NCBI GenBank assembly: GCA_002699125.1
Contig: PABI01000050.1
Span: forward strand, 17,435-81,434
Length of the DNA: 64,000 nucleotides
Origin: Anaerolineaceae bacterium
GTDB lineage: Bacteria; Chloroflexota; Anaerolineae; Promineifilales; Promineifilaceae
Reading direction: 5' to 3'
The position numbers and the translations under genes are program-made. Under the pieces are notes generated by a model that saw nothing but the letters and a program-made list of their open reading frames with translations, was not told the DNA's origin and made no database searches. Positions 62,948 through 64,000 of the stretch are shown here, piece by piece; position 1 is the first letter of the stretch, and every line of letters begins with the position of its first letter.

Positions 62948-62966
62948 TATACGGCATAGCCGTATA
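62948..62966. promoter_or_regulatory. Palindromic operator of the toxin-antitoxin pair
   Basis: TATACGGC-ATA-GCCGTATA is a perfect 8+3+8 palindrome directly upstream of the toxin start at 62939, where the HTH antitoxin is expected to bind and repress transcription. Confidence 0.65.
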
Positions 62967-63090
62967 TCATTCAAGTAAAGTTAAATAAGGGAATTGTTTC
63001 TTAAAGGTTTACAGTAGCAAACAAATTCGGCATAATTAGCACGCACCAAGTTGCAGTACCTGACGAATTCATACGCAAAGGCAACGTCTT

Positions 63091-64000
63091 GTGGACGACC
63101 GTAAACGGGCCATTGACGCCACGCAAGCTACCATTCATACTCTTCGTAAGATTGCCTACACACAGAAGGTGCATGAATTGTCGTCCTTGTCCTTGCCCGA
63201 AATTGATAAGCTGGTGGCTGCCATTGCCCGGTATGCGCCAGCCGGAAACGTCCCCAGCGTGATCCTCAACGGCTTGCTGCGCTTGCCCAGCCGTAAGCCG
63301 CCGGCCAAAACCGTTAAACGAGACATTCATCTGCTCTTCAAAGGAATAGACCAGGCGTTGTTAGATAAAGCGGTGTACGGTACGTTTTTTGCCGGCCCGG
63401 CGGCCGTTCTCTGGGCGTACCAAAATTTGCTGAAGCTGGCCGGGAAAGAGGTAGATGCCTCATTCCCCGAAGGTATCTGGCAGTTTTATATCGATTATGC
63501 CCTGCGTGATGACACCGCCCGCCATGCCTGCGAAACCCACGGCTTCGACACCACCTTGCGCCAACATGACATCCGCCTCTCCCCGGTGGATCGGGTCACC
63601 GCCTGGGCGATGACGGCCGTTTACTGCCTGCACCAATATTACAATCTGCTGGAAAACGAGTGGCGCGAGCGGGTCTATACCTCTACGCTGCGCGAACTGA
63701 CTGCCAAGCTCCCCGACCGCGAACGCTTTGCCGATTTGTACACCCGCTGGGAACGGTTACGGCCGTACGGCCGTGGCGCTGATGTGCAGCCTCAGGAAGA
63801 TTATCCCGCCTACCGCCGCCGCAAATTTGACAACTTCTTGGCCCCTGCCCTGGCTGATTTATCTGCCTCAGTGCGTACCGAATGGGACAAGAAGATTGCG
63901 GCGGCTGAAGCCGATGCCTTGCCTGCTTACCAACAGCAGCTCAGCATTCGCGCCTATTTGGAACCGGCGCTGTACGGTGAAGAGCGCAAGCCGGTCCCGC
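63091..64000 (+). CDS. Unrecognised large soluble protein, 3' end outside window
   Basis: An open frame from GTG 63091 runs to the window edge without a stop (303 codons). The product is soluble and helical with conserved-looking landmarks: NVPSVILNGLLRLPSRKPP, YGTFFAGPAAVLWAYQNLLKLAGK, FPEGIWQFYIDYALRDDTARHACETHGF and RVTAWAMTAVYCLHQYYNLLENEWRERVY. The His- and Asp-rich RDDTARHACETH could bind metal. It is faintly like DUF2515 proteins, but I cannot name the family. AAAGG lies about 10 bases upstream. No signal peptide. The frame carries ACGGCCGT three times, in keeping with native genes. Confidence 0.65.
   Translation, partial: MDDRKRAIDATQATIHTLRKIAYTQKVHELSSLSLPEIDKLVAAIARYAPAGNVPSVILNGLLRLPSRKPPAKTVKRDIHLLFKGIDQALLDKAVYGTFFAGPAAVLWAYQNLLKLAGKEVDASFPEGIWQFYIDYALRDDTARHACETHGFDTTLRQHDIRLSPVDRVTAWAMTAVYCLHQYYNLLENEWRERVYTSTLRELTAKLPDRERFADLYTRWERLRPYGRGADVQPQEDYPAYRRRKFDNFLAPALADLSASVRTEWDKKIAAAEADALPAYQQQLSIRAYLEPALYGEERKPVP
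63759..63774. repeat. Two abutting copies of the dispersed octamer ACGGCCGT
   Basis: ACGGCCGTACGGCCGT. The same self-complementary octamer occurs about 90 times in the window, for example at 130, 331, 460, 44291, 44324, 50463 and 62308. It reads as Thr-Ala-Val, Asn-Gly-Arg or Arg-Pro according to frame and occurs on genes of both strands and in spacers. Confidence 0.9.

Noticed and set aside
63001..63330. Minus-strand frame of 109 codons
   Set aside because: It is the shadow of the plus-strand frame from 63091, which is longer and has coherent protein character.

Overview
The window looks like chromosomal DNA of a filamentous or environmental Chloroflexota bacterium (Anaerolineae or Ardenticatenia-like; this placement is inference). 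The reasons are a moderate-to-high G+C content, very large SARP/BTAD and MalT/LuxR-type regulators, lipoproteins with low-complexity acidic linkers, a fused cytochrome oxidase subunit I-III, a peptide-family ABC transporter linked to glycosidases, DUF2079 and PMT-like membrane glycosyltransferases, and a stand-alone AOR. No rRNA, tRNA, phage, IS element or CRISPR array was seen.

Layout. 1-4990: a partial S41-like peptidase, a flavodoxin-like protein and a run of small membrane proteins and hydrolases (conserved small protein, 4-TM protein, CPBP protease, DUF1772, alpha/beta hydrolase), facing a 1362-residue SARP/NB-ARC/TPR regulator (5011-9099). 9333-10668: a tiny protein with a clear terminator, then an ABC ATPase without a permease. 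10679-15564 (minus strand): an oxidase operon reading ctaC-cytochrome c fusion, ctaD-ctaE fusion, a small membrane protein, a cytochrome c lipoprotein and a haem-binding protein. 15768-17446: the remnant of a YihY/BrkB gene, pyrophosphatase and a two-TM potassium channel. 17701-23692: a phosphodiesterase-like enzyme, nitroreductase, a 962-residue lipoprotein with SH3 and glycosidase-like parts, and two small proteins.

23829-44261 is the most coherent block. A MalT-like regulator diverges from a long plus-strand gene series: substrate-binding lipoprotein, two permeases, two ATPases, an MFS carrier, a ChbG/YdjC deacetylase, GH3, GH2 (beta-mannosidase type), a second GH3, and GH1. None of the glycosidases has a signal peptide, so the simplest reading is import of beta-linked oligosaccharides followed by cytoplasmic hydrolysis. 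Structured spacers (perfect inverted repeats at 27028-27074 and 29332-29360, and a nested one at 29371-29451) lie in front of the operon and between the binding protein and the first permease.

44263-64000 is mixed: two divergent membrane proteins sharing a C-terminal module, a fused CoA-transferase, AOR plus an NTF2-like protein, an AT-richer islet of DUF4160/DUF2442/unknown genes, a Cys-type formate dehydrogenase-like enzyme, a PMT-like glycosyltransferase, an SDR gene broken by one in-frame TGA, enoyl-CoA hydratase, an AAC(3)-like acetyltransferase, biotin carboxylase, a HigBA-like toxin-antitoxin pair with a palindromic operator, and an unrecognised gene that runs off the end.

The most striking global feature is a palindromic octamer, ACGGCCGT (often AACGGCCGTT). 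I counted about 90 copies by eye, in genes on both strands and in spacers, where about one is expected by chance. It resembles the HIP1 phenomenon of cyanobacteria but has a different sequence, and some gene blocks are conspicuously free of it.
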